From an uncultured Oceanisphaera sp. (GTDB lineage Bacteria; Pseudomonadota; Gammaproteobacteria; Enterobacterales; Aeromonadaceae): a stretch of 64,000 nucleotides of DNA. Shown piece after piece: positions 54,932 through 63,301 of this stretch (the stretch's first letter is position 1; every line of letters begins with the position of its first letter). A model generated the notes under the pieces. That model was not told where the DNA came from and did not search any database. It saw nothing but the letters and a program-made list of their open reading frames with translations. A program made the translations under genes and the position numbers. The stretch covers positions 62,001 to 126,000 of the forward strand of contig NZ_CANLZU010000011.1 of NCBI RefSeq assembly GCF_947495715.1, given 5' to 3'.

Positions 54932-55684
54932 ATGAATACGCCAAACCACGATATGAATGAAAAAATCTGTGTTGTCACCGGTGCCGCCAGAGGCCTGGGC
55001 CGCGCCATCAGTGAAACCCTGGCCCAGGCCGGTGCGGCACGCGTCTATGCCTGCGACATCAACATGGCACCGGCCGAAGACTGGATCGGCGACTACGCCA
55101 ATATCACCGCCATTACCCTGGATGTATGCGACCCGGTCGCCCTGAGCGCCTTGAACAGCCGCATCATGGACGAACAGGGCCGGGTGGATGTGTTGGTCAA
55201 CAATGCCGGTATCACCCGCGACGCCCTGCTCGAAAAAATGACCGAATCCGACTGGGATCGAGTGCTGGACGTCAATCTCAAGGGCGTATTCATGATGACC
55301 CAGGCCATGCTGCCGCTGATGAAGCTGCAGGCCAGGGGCAGCATCGTCAGCATCTCCTCCGTGGTGGGGACCGACGGCAACATCGGCCAGAGCAACTACG
55401 CAGCCAGCAAGGGCGGCATTATCGCCATGACCAAAGGCTGGGCGAAGGAGTTTGTCTACGGTGGCGCCCAGATCCGCGCCAACTGCATCGCCCCCGGCTT
55501 TATCAATACCGAGATGACCCAGGCGGTACCGGAAAAAGTGCTCGAGAAGATGACGGCCCGCATTCCGCTGGGCGCATTGGGTGAAGCGCAGGATATTGCC
55601 GAGGGGGTCTTGTTTCTGGCCAGCGACCGGGCCCGCTACATTACCGGCCAGGTGCTGAAGATAGACGGTGGCCTGGTGCTGTAA
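54932..55684 (+). CDS. FabG/PhaB-like short-chain dehydrogenase
   Basis: A 250-residue SDR. Cofactor motif T-G-A-A-R-G-L-G starts at residue 16, NNAG follows in the fourth strand, and the catalytic Ser-Tyr-Lys set is in SISSVVG and Y-A-A-S-K. Sequence is of the 3-oxoacyl-ACP/acetoacetyl-CoA reductase type, with NADPH preference suggested by the Arg in the cofactor motif. It stands alone, away from fab or pha genes, so its acyl substrate is unknown. AAGGA is about 12 bases before ATG 54932; ATG 54953 is a possible alternative. Confidence 0.85.
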   Translation: MNTPNHDMNEKICVVTGAARGLGRAISETLAQAGAARVYACDINMAPAEDWIGDYANITAITLDVCDPVALSALNSRIMDEQGRVDVLVNNAGITRDALLEKMTESDWDRVLDVNLKGVFMMTQAMLPLMKLQARGSIVSISSVVGTDGNIGQSNYAASKGGIIAMTKGWAKEFVYGGAQIRANCIAPGFINTEMTQAVPEKVLEKMTARIPLGALGEAQDIAEGVLFLASDRARYITGQVLKIDGGLVL

Positions 55685-55741
55685 CCACGAAAAAACTGGC
55701 CGGCAACCCGGTAACTAACGGGCCACGAGCCGGTTTATGAC

Positions 55742-55769
55742 AAAAAGACGGCCATGAGCCGTCTTTTTA
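55742..55769. terminator. Two-way terminator between the SDR gene and the ABC operon
   Basis: AAAAAGACGGC, CATGA, GCCGTCTTTTT: symmetrical A and T tracts let it serve both convergent genes. It ends directly at the stop of the permease gene. Confidence 0.88.
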
Positions 55770-55770
55770 G

Positions 55771-57255
55771 TTACAGCATTTCGGCCCGGCTGCTCAGATG
55801 CAACCGACGCCGCAGCCGTCGCGCCAGCGAGTCCACCAGCATGTTCAGTCCGGCACAGACCAGCAGCAGCACCATGGCCCGGTCGAAACGGAATTCGCTG
55901 AATGCCGAGTCGATAAAAAAGCCCAGCGTCGGAATGCCCAGCATGCCGAGGATGGCGGTTTCCCTAATCAGATTTTCGAAGCGATACAGGCTGTAGGCCA
56001 GAAAGGCCCGGTACAAACGGGGCAATACCTCGAAGCAATACAGATTAAGCCCCCTGGGCGCGTCTTCACGCAACGTCAGGGTATTGAGGTGATGGCCGAG
56101 CAGGTGAGCGATGATGGCGCCGTTATGCAGCCCCAACGCCAGCACCGCCGGCAACATGCCCGGCCCCAGCAGCAGCATGCCGATAAAGGCCAGCAGGTAT
56201 TCCGGCAAGGAGCGCATCAGCACCAGCCAGCCATGGCTGCCGGCGCGGGTCAGGCCATTGCCGAAGCGGCGTGAAATCGCCGGAAACCACAACAGCGCCA
56301 GCACGCCGGTCACCAGCAGCGCCAGCATGGCCAGCACCAGGGTATTGAACAAACCGGGCACGATTTGCTGCAGCCACAGCTCCTGCAGCCAGGGCAGCAG
56401 CCCGGCCCAGTCACCGTTGCGCAAGGGCGCAGGCACCACATCTTCGGTAAAGAAGCGCGCCATCAGCGACCCGTTCAGGCTGGCCACCGGCGGCAGCCAG
56501 AGCAGCGATGCCAGCAGATACAGCGGCACCAGCCTGGGCCTTAACCACCACTTGAGGGTAGCGATAAGCAGCACCAGGGCATAAAAGAAGCAGGCCGCCT
56601 CACCGTAATAGCCCTGCCGCAGCAAGGACTCCAGGTGATAACCCAGGGTCGGCAGACCGATAAAGCCCAGCACCGCCGAGCTGCGAATGCCACACTCCAG
56701 CCGGTAGCCGGTATAGGTGGCCATTTGCCGCCAGCACAGCGGCAACTGCACAAACAGCAGCCGCGAGGCCCAGCCCATTCCGGGTTCCAGCGCCTGCTCG
56801 GGTGACGGATCCGCCTCTTCAAACAGCTCGCCGTAGATCTTGGCGAAGGTGCCCGCATAGGGCAGCGCGATGGCCAGCATGCCGGCCGGGGCCGACAGCC
56901 CCAGCAACTGAATGAACAACAGCGCCCAGAACAGCTCGTGCACCGCCCTGAGCGACGCCGACAGCCGCCGAATGGCCGCGTGCCGATAGCCTGCCGCCAG
57001 CCCCAGGCCCAGTACGGCGCCCAGCGCCACGCCCTGCAGGGCAAAAGCCAGGGTGTTGGCGATGGCGCCGCCCAGCGTGGCCAGCGCCGGCAATTGCGGC
57101 TGCAATAATCCGGCGCCCAGCCGGGCAAGCTCACCCCAGGGATCCACCGCCGTGATCGACAAGTCGGCCCAGGGCAGGCACAGCAATGCCAGCAGCACCA
57201 GCAACAGGCTGCTGTGCACCATGGCGCGAGCGGGTTCCGGCCGAGCCTTCAGCAT
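55771..57255 (-). CDS. PhnE-like ABC permease, tandem fused form
   Basis: A 494-residue permease made of two homologous halves, each with its own ATPase-contact (EAA-type) loop: G-I-R-S-S-A-V-L-G-F-I-G-L-P-T-L-G in the first half and I-R-E-T-A-I-L-G-M-L-G-I-P-T-L-G in the second. Single PhnE subunits are about 260 residues and dimerise; here the dimer is fused. It belongs with the ATPase and binding protein encoded upstream. Probable substrate is an oxyanion (see the binding protein). Confidence 0.88.
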   Translation of the reverse strand: MLKARPEPARAMVHSSLLLVLLALLCLPWADLSITAVDPWGELARLGAGLLQPQLPALATLGGAIANTLAFALQGVALGAVLGLGLAAGYRHAAIRRLSASLRAVHELFWALLFIQLLGLSAPAGMLAIALPYAGTFAKIYGELFEEADPSPEQALEPGMGWASRLLFVQLPLCWRQMATYTGYRLECGIRSSAVLGFIGLPTLGYHLESLLRQGYYGEAACFFYALVLLIATLKWWLRPRLVPLYLLASLLWLPPVASLNGSLMARFFTEDVVPAPLRNGDWAGLLPWLQELWLQQIVPGLFNTLVLAMLALLVTGVLALLWFPAISRRFGNGLTRAGSHGWLVLMRSLPEYLLAFIGMLLLGPGMLPAVLALGLHNGAIIAHLLGHHLNTLTLREDAPRGLNLYCFEVLPRLYRAFLAYSLYRFENLIRETAILGMLGIPTLGFFIDSAFSEFRFDRAMVLLLVCAGLNMLVDSLARRLRRRLHLSSRAEML

Positions 57256-57265
57256 ATGCGTTCCA

Positions 57266-57955
57266 TCAACGCCATTGGTACTGGGTGTGCTGCTGATACA
57301 GGGTATGCAGTTGGCCCGCCGTCAGCGTATGGCTGGCGGCATCCAGCACCACTCGCCCCTCGCGCAGACCCACCACTCGCGTGCAGTGAGTGAGTGCCTG
57401 CTCCACGTTATGCAGCGCCAGCACCACGGTGTCGTGCCGGCGACAGATCAGCCGCAACAGCTCGTCGGCCTGGCGCTCGTCCAGTGCCGACACCGGCTCA
57501 TCGCCGATGAAGATGGGCTTTTGCTGATACAGGGCCCGCCCCAGGCTGACCCGGCTCTGCTGACCGCCCGACAGCCGCTCGGCGGCAGCCCATAACTGGT
57601 GTTGCAAGCCCAGCTCCGCCGCCAGGGCGGTAATGTCTGCCTTGGGCTTCGCCAGCGGCCGCACCAGATTGGCCAGGTTGTACCAGAACGGGTGACGATT
57701 CAGCCGCCCCATGTAGATGTTGTGAAAGGCCGACAGCATGGGCACCAGTCCCGGCTGCTGCGGGCACCAGGCCACCTCGGCCGGGCGCAGCTCACGCAAT
57801 CGACGCAGCAGGGTGCTCTTGCCGGTGCCGGACTCCCCCAGCAGGGCCACTTTTTCACCCCGGCGCAACTCGAGCGACAACTCGCGCAGCACCGGGCTGC
57901 CCGCATAGCCGAGGGACTCCTGCCGAAAGCGGAACAGACAGCTGTCGGCACTCAT
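57266..57955 (-). CDS. PhnC-like ABC transporter ATP-binding protein
   Basis: A 229-residue ABC ATPase. Walker A G-E-S-G-T-G-K-S-T is at residues 40-48, the signature is L-S-G-G-Q-Q-S-R, and Walker B is IFIGDEPVSALD. Note a Gly before the catalytic D-E in place of the more usual hydrophobic residue. Its ATG abuts the stop of the binding-protein gene, and the permease follows after 10 bp, so this is one operon. Confidence 0.9.
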   Translation of the reverse strand: MSADSCLFRFRQESLGYAGSPVLRELSLELRRGEKVALLGESGTGKSTLLRRLRELRPAEVAWCPQQPGLVPMLSAFHNIYMGRLNRHPFWYNLANLVRPLAKPKADITALAAELGLQHQLWAAAERLSGGQQSRVSLGRALYQQKPIFIGDEPVSALDERQADELLRLICRRHDTVVLALHNVEQALTHCTRVVGLREGRVVLDAASHTLTAGQLHTLYQQHTQYQWR

Positions 57956-58840
57956 TTACTGGACGGGATCCATGATGCCGATGGCCACGGCGGTGTCACG
58001 AATGGGCGCGTAATCGGCGTTGGTAGCCTTGACGAAGCCGGAACGGGGAAAGGCTGCCAGCAGTGCCGGATCGGTCATTTCCAGCAGTGCCTGCTGTACT
58101 TTTTCCTTGAAGCCATCACCGAAGCGAGCATTCACATCGCCGCGAATGCTCCACTGGTAATCCGGGTAGCTTGGCGTGGACCAGATCACACCGACCTTGC
58201 TGTCGTCGATGTTGCCCTTGGCTTTTTCCGCATCCCACACCGCGTAGTTCACCGCACCCACTTCAAAGGCGCCGGACTGCACCAGGCTGATGGTGCGGTT
58301 GTGATCACCGGAAAAACCGACCCGGGAAAACAGCTGTTCCGGCGCCTGGCCGAAGTGCTGACGCAGGAAGAATTCGGGCATCAGACGGCCGGAGGTCGAG
58401 CCCTTGTCGCCGAAGGTAAAGCGCTTGCCGGCCAGTTCCGCTGGTAACTGCTCACTTGCGGTCAGACCCGTGCTGTGGTGGGCGATGATGTAGCTGACGA
58501 AGGTGGTGTCTTCCTTGCCCTGGGCGATGGCTTCGCTGCCGGGGACCAGTTCGCGTGCCTGCACACCGGTCAGGCCACCAAACCAGGCCAGCTGCACCTG
58601 ATCGTTACGAAAGGCGCTCACCGCCGCCGGGTAGCTCTTTACCGGAATGTACTGCACTTCCACGCCCAGCTTGTCGGTCAGGTAATCGGCGATCTTGCCG
58701 AAACGCTCGGTCAGGTGGCGTTCGTCCTGATCCGGAATGGCGGTAAACACGAAGGGTTCGGCTTGCGCCGGTACCAGGGCACTCAGGCACAGGGCGGTGA
58801 GGCCCAGCAGACGGGTTCGAAGAGCAACGGCAATGGTCAT
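57956..58840 (-). CDS. PhnD-like periplasmic binding protein, putative selenate-ABC family
   Basis: A 294-residue precursor with signal peptide (LLGLTALCLSALVPAQA cleaved before E-P-F-V-F). The mature part starts T-A-I-P-D-Q-D-E and carries V-Q-L-A-W-F-G-G-L-T-G, G-S-T-S-G-R-L-M-P and G-F-S-G-D-H-N-R-T. These segments match, from memory, the family called putative selenate ABC transporter substrate-binding protein, a relative of phosphonate-binding PhnD. No selD, selA or phosphonate lyase gene is nearby, so selenate, phosphite or phosphonate all remain possible. ATG 58840 is preferred over GTG 58846. Confidence 0.85.
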   Translation of the reverse strand: MTIAVALRTRLLGLTALCLSALVPAQAEPFVFTAIPDQDERHLTERFGKIADYLTDKLGVEVQYIPVKSYPAAVSAFRNDQVQLAWFGGLTGVQARELVPGSEAIAQGKEDTTFVSYIIAHHSTGLTASEQLPAELAGKRFTFGDKGSTSGRLMPEFFLRQHFGQAPEQLFSRVGFSGDHNRTISLVQSGAFEVGAVNYAVWDAEKAKGNIDDSKVGVIWSTPSYPDYQWSIRGDVNARFGDGFKEKVQQALLEMTDPALLAAFPRSGFVKATNADYAPIRDTAVAIGIMDPVQ

Positions 58841-58894
58841 GATCACGGGTCCAAAAAATGGGGGGCCCGGATTATAACCGATGACGGGCCCGGA

Positions 58895-59224
58895 TCAGAG
58901 TCCGAACCAGCCATTCATCTGCGTCATATACACCAAAGTGCCGGAAAGAATGCTGAGCAGCGCCTGCCGACGCCACACCTGCAACACCGCCACCACCATC
59001 ACCGCCACTATCTGGGCCCGGCCATCGATCGGGCTGCTCCAGTTGTGTACCCCCATGGCATAGAGGGTCAGCAGCACCATCATCGCCACCGGCAAGCGCC
59101 GTCCCAAAATCTGAATGCGGCGGTGGTGGGCAATGAAGCCCCGCGCCACGAAGGGAAAGGCGCGCAGGCCGAAGGTGACTGCCGCCATGATCAGCGCCGC
59201 CAGCAGATAATCCAGTTCAGTCAT
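58895..59224 (-). CDS. azlD: AzlD-family small transporter subunit
   Basis: A 109-residue protein with three to four hydrophobic segments and the AzlD-type motif T-F-G-L-R-A-F-P-F near residue 20. AzlCD exports branched-chain amino acids or analogues in Bacillus. It overlaps azlC by 8 bp. A direct repeat GGGCCCGGAT flanks the short gap between this gene and the binding-protein gene. Confidence 0.85.
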   Translation of the reverse strand: MTELDYLLAALIMAAVTFGLRAFPFVARGFIAHHRRIQILGRRLPVAMMVLLTLYAMGVHNWSSPIDGRAQIVAVMVVAVLQVWRRQALLSILSGTLVYMTQMNGWFGL

Positions 59225-59891
59225 GGGCGGGCTCCGGTTGTGATTGTGGCCAGGCCAGCAATACCAGTACCAGCATCATAGAGGCCGCCAGCAGGAAGTA
59301 CTCACTTATCCAGATACCGGCAACGGCGGCGGCCACCAGCCCGAGCAAGACCGCTCCCCAGTCACGCCGGGCGCGAATTTGCTCCACCGCCAGCACGGTA
59401 AAGAGTGCGGTCAGGGCGAAGTCCAGCCCCTGCAGTCCCGGCGGCAAGCCACGCGCCAGCACCATGCCGGCCAGGGTGCCCAGCACCCAGTATGACTGAT
59501 TGAACAACACCACCAGCAGCGCGGTTTTGCTGTCGTTTACCTGACCCGGCGCACTAAGCAGGGAATAGGTTTCGTCGGTAATACCGAAGATGAAATAGGG
59601 TCGGCCCAGCACGCCTTTCGGCAACAGGTGATAGAGCGACAGGCCGTAAAACAGATGGCGAAAATTGACCAGCAGCGAGGCCACCGCCAGATCAAGCCAG
59701 CCGATTCCCGCCGACAGCATGCCCACCGCCAGATACTGCAACGCACCGGCATAGACAACAATGCTCATCAAGGGGGCCCAGTACCAGCTGAGCCCGGCAT
59801 CAATCCACAACACCCCGAACACGGCGCCCAGTGGCAAATAGCCCATCATCACCGGCAGGGTGAGCGGCAGTACGCCGCGCCAGCTTGTCAT
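59217..59891 (-). CDS. azlC: AzlC-family amino-acid exporter
   Basis: A 224-residue membrane protein with about seven hydrophobic segments; the N-terminal G-Y-L-P-L-G-A-V-F-G-V-L and W-Y-W-A-P-L-M-S motifs are those of AzlC/YgaZ. With AzlD it should export branched-chain or related amino acids. ATG 59891 is placed nine bases after GGAG; ATG 59909 would add six residues. No Lrp-type regulator is adjacent. Confidence 0.87.
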   Translation of the reverse strand: MTSWRGVLPLTLPVMMGYLPLGAVFGVLWIDAGLSWYWAPLMSIVVYAGALQYLAVGMLSAGIGWLDLAVASLLVNFRHLFYGLSLYHLLPKGVLGRPYFIFGITDETYSLLSAPGQVNDSKTALLVVLFNQSYWVLGTLAGMVLARGLPPGLQGLDFALTALFTVLAVEQIRARRDWGAVLLGLVAAAVAGIWISEYFLLAASMMLVLVLLAWPQSQPEPAHD

Positions 59892-59976
59892 CACCTTATA
59901 CTCCGACATCCATAAGACATTAGAAAATAAGGGTTTTGTCGACGAGTAGCAAGGCGCGACCGCTTAATGGCGTAAA

Positions 59977-61353
59977 TCAGTCGACCGCTTCAGTTTTCTC
60001 CGGAAAGGCCAGCATGAAGGCGGTGCCGCCTTCATCACTTTCCACCTGAACCCGCCCCTCGTGCAGTTGCATGATGGAGCGCACAATCGCCAGCCCCAGA
60101 CCACCGGTATTACCGGAGTTGGTACGGGAAGCGTCACAGCGATAAAAGCGGTCAAACAGCCGTGGCAGGTGCTCGGGGCCAATCGGCGTACCCTGGTTAT
60201 GCACTCGAACCACACAGTGCCCCTGCTCCACCGAACTGCTGATCACCACGGCGCCGCCGGCACGACCGTAACGCAGGGCGTTGGCCAGCAGATTGGCCAA
60301 TGCCCGGCGCAGCAGATCCGGATCGGCCCAGACGGTGCCTTCGGCCTGGTTAAGCAGCAGCATGTCTTCGTCTTCCGCCACGCCTTCAAAATACTCGCAC
60401 AACTGCTCGACCAGCTCGTTCAGATCCAGCGCCTGTCGATTGATCGAGGCCTTGGGTTGTTCGGCACGCGCCAGAAACAGCATGCTGTCGACCATTCGCG
60501 CCAGCCGCTCGTATTCTTCCTGATGGGAGGCCAGCAGGCTTTCGTATTCCTCGGTGGAGCGCGGCTTGCGCAGCGTATGCTCGGTGTGCCCCATCAGGTT
60601 GCTCAGCGGGGTGCGAATCTCGTGGGCCAGATCCTCGGAGAAACGCGACAACTGTTCGAAGCCGCCTTCCAGCCGGGCCAGCATCTGGTTAAGGGTGCTG
60701 CCCAGGGTTTGCAGCTCCTGGGGCAGATGGGCCGTATTCAGCCGACGGTGCAGACGCTGCACATCAATGGTCTCGGCCTGGCGCGCCAGCAGGCGTACCG
60801 GCCGCAATCCGCGCCGGCTGACCAGCCAGCCAAGCATAAAGGCCGCCAGGGCACCGGCCGCCATCGCCAATAGCAGCTTCAGCTTGTAGGCCGCCAGCAT
60901 CTGATTACGGGGCTCCAGCTGTTTACCGGCGATCAGCAGCAGGGGCTGCTGTTCGTATTCCACATAGCGCCAGGCCAGTCGCGCCTGGTGATCTTTATCG
61001 AAACCCAGCTGGGACTGATCACTCTGCCCCAGGGTCGGCAATGGCAGGTCGGCGGGATTCACCGAGATCAGCACCTCGCCTTCAGAATCCAGCACCCACA
61101 GCAGGCTGTCCTGATTGCCCAGCATGTTGGCGTACAGCTGGGGCCGGTTACGCAGGGTGGCAATGCTGTCGCTGTCGCTGAGCAGCGCCTGCATGTGCTC
61201 GAGCCGCCCCAGCAGGCTTTGATCGTCTCGCCAGATCAACTCTCGCTGCAGCGAGTAATACAGATAAAAACCGATGCTGCCGAGCAGCAAAGTGCTCACC
61301 AGGGCAAACATCACCGCCAGCCGCACACTCAGCGACGAACCGATTTTACTCAC
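59977..61353 (-). CDS. hprS: Two-component sensor histidine kinase, HprS/CusS-like
   Basis: A 458-residue kinase: two membrane helices (residues about 11-35 and 160-180) bracket a 120-residue periplasmic domain; then HAMP, H-box [12 protein letters not shown] (His244), an N-box in [12 protein letters not shown], and the G box NTGGLGLAI. The start is a GTG overlapping the regulator stop (GTGA). Divergent linkage of the pair to a hydroxyisourate hydrolase matches E. coli hprSR-hiuH, hence the name. There is no cysteine in either membrane helix or the periplasmic domain, unlike the redox cysteine reported in E. coli HprS. CusS-like metal sensing is the alternative. Confidence 0.8.
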   Translation of the reverse strand: MSKIGSSLSVRLAVMFALVSTLLLGSIGFYLYYSLQRELIWRDDQSLLGRLEHMQALLSDSDSIATLRNRPQLYANMLGNQDSLLWVLDSEGEVLISVNPADLPLPTLGQSDQSQLGFDKDHQARLAWRYVEYEQQPLLLIAGKQLEPRNQMLAAYKLKLLLAMAAGALAAFMLGWLVSRRGLRPVRLLARQAETIDVQRLHRRLNTAHLPQELQTLGSTLNQMLARLEGGFEQLSRFSEDLAHEIRTPLSNLMGHTEHTLRKPRSTEEYESLLASHQEEYERLARMVDSMLFLARAEQPKASINRQALDLNELVEQLCEYFEGVAEDEDMLLLNQAEGTVWADPDLLRRALANLLANALRYGRAGGAVVISSSVEQGHCVVRVHNQGTPIGPEHLPRLFDRFYRCDASRTNSGNTGGLGLAIVRSIMQLHEGRVQVESDEGGTAFMLAFPEKTEAVD

Positions 61354-62021
61354 GCTCTTACCTCGCACACGTAGCCCATGCCACGCACCGTGTGGATCAG
61401 CTTTTGATCATAGGCATCGTCTATCTTGCCGCGCAGGCGCCGAATGGCCACGTCCACCACATTGGTGTCGCTGTCGAAGTTCATGTGCCAGACCTGAGAG
61501 GCAATGTAGGTGCGTGACAAGACCTCACCTTCGTGGCTGAGCAGCAGCTGCAACAGGGTAAATTCCTTGTTGGTGAGATCGATGCGCTGGCCGCCACGGG
61601 TGACGCGCCGGCTCAATGGCTCCAGTTGCAGATCGGCCAGCTCATACAGAGACACCTCGCGTTGGGGCCCGCGCCGCAGCAGCTTGCGTGCCCTGGCCAG
61701 CAGTTCGGCATAGGAAAATGGCTTGGCCAGATAATCATCCGCGCCCTGCTCCAGCCCGCGCACCTTGTCTTCGACCGCATCGCGGGCACTCAGGCAGATA
61801 ACCGGGGTGTCCGAGGTACGGCGAATGGTTTTCAGCAGTTGCCAGCCATCGAGACCCGGCAGCATGATGTCGAGAATAATGAGGTCGAAGCTCCCCTCTT
61901 CTATCATGTACTTGCCTTCCAGTCCGTCCTTGGCCACTTCCACCAGATAGCCGGACTCGCTGAATCCCTTTTTCAGGTAATCGGCCGTTTTTGGCTCGTC
62001 TTCCACCACTAGAATTTTCAT
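61350..62021 (-). CDS. hprR: Response regulator, HprR/CusR-like (OmpR family)
   Basis: A 223-residue regulator: receiver domain with phospho-acceptor Asp51 in I-I-L-D-I-M-L-P-G and a C-terminal winged helix with [16 protein letters not shown]. It resembles both CusR and HprR, which bind nearly the same palindrome. GAGGAG precedes ATG 62021. An 18-bp site close to their shared box lies between this gene and hiuH at 62107. Confidence 0.87.
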   Translation of the reverse strand: MKILVVEDEPKTADYLKKGFSESGYLVEVAKDGLEGKYMIEEGSFDLIILDIMLPGLDGWQLLKTIRRTSDTPVICLSARDAVEDKVRGLEQGADDYLAKPFSYAELLARARKLLRRGPQREVSLYELADLQLEPLSRRVTRGGQRIDLTNKEFTLLQLLLSHEGEVLSRTYIASQVWHMNFDSDTNVVDVAIRRLRGKIDDAYDQKLIHTVRGMGYVCEVRA

Positions 62022-62106
62022 CTTCTGCTCCTCTCGCCCGCCGGCTGCTGTTGATGGCGCCGACTGTATCACTCAATACACAAGCCCGGGTAATGCCTCG
62101 ACCCAA

Positions 62107-62124
62107 GATGACAACTTTGTAATC
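62107..62124. promoter_or_regulatory. Candidate HprR/CusR box
   Basis: GATGACAACTTTGTAATC matches the HprR/CusR palindrome (CATTACAAAATTGTAATG, from memory) at 13 of 18 positions, keeping both ACAA and TTGTAAT half-sites. It lies 86 bp upstream of hprR and 150 bp upstream of hiuH, in the divergent promoter gap of 253 bp. Confidence 0.55.
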
Positions 62125-62274
62125 CAGAGGTAATGGGTTTGATATGCCGACTAAGGCACTATGGCTCCATCAAAAGGCAAGCACATCGGCAGCGCGACAA
62201 ATAACCCGTTGCAACCACTGCAGACCACCTTGTCTTATTTAATGTAGAAACTGACGAACCTCAGGAGAAATAAT

Positions 62275-62685
62275 ATGAACAAGCTTAAATCTGTAATGGC
62301 CGGCGTGATGCTGACCGGTGCTTCTACTCTGGCCGTTGCCGCCGGCAACCCGCTGAGCGTTCACGTACTGAACCTGGAAAACGGTCTGCCTTCACCCGGC
62401 GTTCAGGTGGTTCTGGAACAGCAGCAAGGTAACGAGTGGACTCAGCTCAGCACCGGTGTGACCAACGAGCAGGGCCGTATTACCGCCCTGTTCCCCGAAG
62501 GCAAGTCACTGGAAAACGGCAACTACCGCGTGACCTTTGAAACCGGCGAGTGGTTCAAAGAGCACGACACCGCGACCTTCTTCCCTGAAGTACCGGTTAT
62601 CTTCTCTGCCGACGCCAGCGTAGAGCACTACCACATTCCGCTGCTGCTGAGCCCCTACGGTTTCTCTACCTACCGCGGCAACTAA
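62275..62685 (+). CDS. hiuH: Periplasmic 5-hydroxyisourate hydrolase
   Basis: A 136-residue transthyretin-related protein with an N-terminal signal peptide ending A-V-A-A (cleavage before G-N-P-L). Active-site elements are the first His in S-V-H-V-L-N, the Arg in Y-R-V-T-F and the C-terminal tetrapeptide Y-R-G-N; the family consensus is Y-R-G-S/T. It hydrolyses 5-hydroxyisourate, the product of urate oxidation, outside the cytoplasm. AGGAG precedes the ATG. The divergent two-component system probably controls it. Confidence 0.93.
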   Translation: MNKLKSVMAGVMLTGASTLAVAAGNPLSVHVLNLENGLPSPGVQVVLEQQQGNEWTQLSTGVTNEQGRITALFPEGKSLENGNYRVTFETGEWFKEHDTATFFPEVPVIFSADASVEHYHIPLLLSPYGFSTYRGN

Positions 62686-62726
62686 GCCCTGCGGCAACAC
62701 CGAGTTTTGTTTTAACCTGTGTTAAT

Positions 62727-62758
62727 GAAAACACCAGCCTCACGGCTGGTGTTTTTGT
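62727..62758 (+). terminator. Terminator of hiuH
   Basis: ACACCAGCC / GGCTGGTGT nine-base-pair stem with TCAC loop, then TTTTGTTTT, 45 bp after the stop. Confidence 0.9.
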
Positions 62759-62835
62759 TTTAAGCGTTTATACATAGGCCTCAGCCCTGTGGTCTTTTTC
62801 TCCAATGTTATCAACATAATCGGATAGCTGATGTG

Positions 62836-63195
62836 ATACAAATTTGAATAAACATCTGATCATTTTAACCCCGGGTTCAGAAGCAACACAGCCGCCTCCC
62901 ACGACACGCCATGAACTCATCCCTGAGGGCTCGGGAAATGCCGTCCATGGCATTTCACGGTCGTGGGAGCCGATCTCTGCTGCCTCTTTTCGAGCATCGA
63001 GTTGTCTGTAGACGGCGCTAACAGGCAATGCCGGTGCATCAAGGAGGACAAAGAGATCTGCTCAGCCGACCATTCGCGCCACGGATGGCGCGGCTGAGCC
63101 TCCAGGGAGGGATTCACGGCGAGTCGGCGGAGTGGGCTCTTTGTGCGAATTTTATACAAAAGCGGAATAGATCATTTGTTTAATGGGATTGGTAT
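62836..63195. repeat. Dispersed paired GGA-loop element, copy E
   Basis: A 360-bp copy in the A orientation between convergent hiuH and pntB. Left end is degenerate (ATACAAATTTG), right end GGGATTGGTAT. Left module (sense minus): outer stem CTCCCACGAC/GTCGTGGGAG (62896-62905, 62960-62969), AAATGCC-GTCCAT-GGCATTT (62936-62955, ATGGAC on minus) and CTC-ATCCCT-GAG (62916-62927, AGGGAT on minus). Right module (plus): outer stem GACAAAGAG/CTCTTTGT (63047-63055, 63137-63144), a compensatory pair change relative to copies A and D; CGCGCC-ACGGAT-GGCGCG (63075-63092); TCC-AGGGAG-GGA (63101-63112). Confidence 0.88.
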
Positions 63196-63258
63196 GACCG
63201 GCACTCATCCGCCTGAATAAAAAATCCGCTCTGACGGCAATAAAACACCCACCCAATA

Positions 63259-63286
63259 AAAAAGGGAGCCGAAGCTCCCTTTTTTC
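63259..63286. terminator. Terminator of pntB, symmetrical
   Basis: AAAAAGGGAGC, CGAA loop, GCTCCCTTTTTT, 16 bp after the pntB stop on minus; the A and T tracts allow use from both sides. Confidence 0.88.
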
Positions 63287-63301
63287 ATGTTTTAACACCG
63301 A

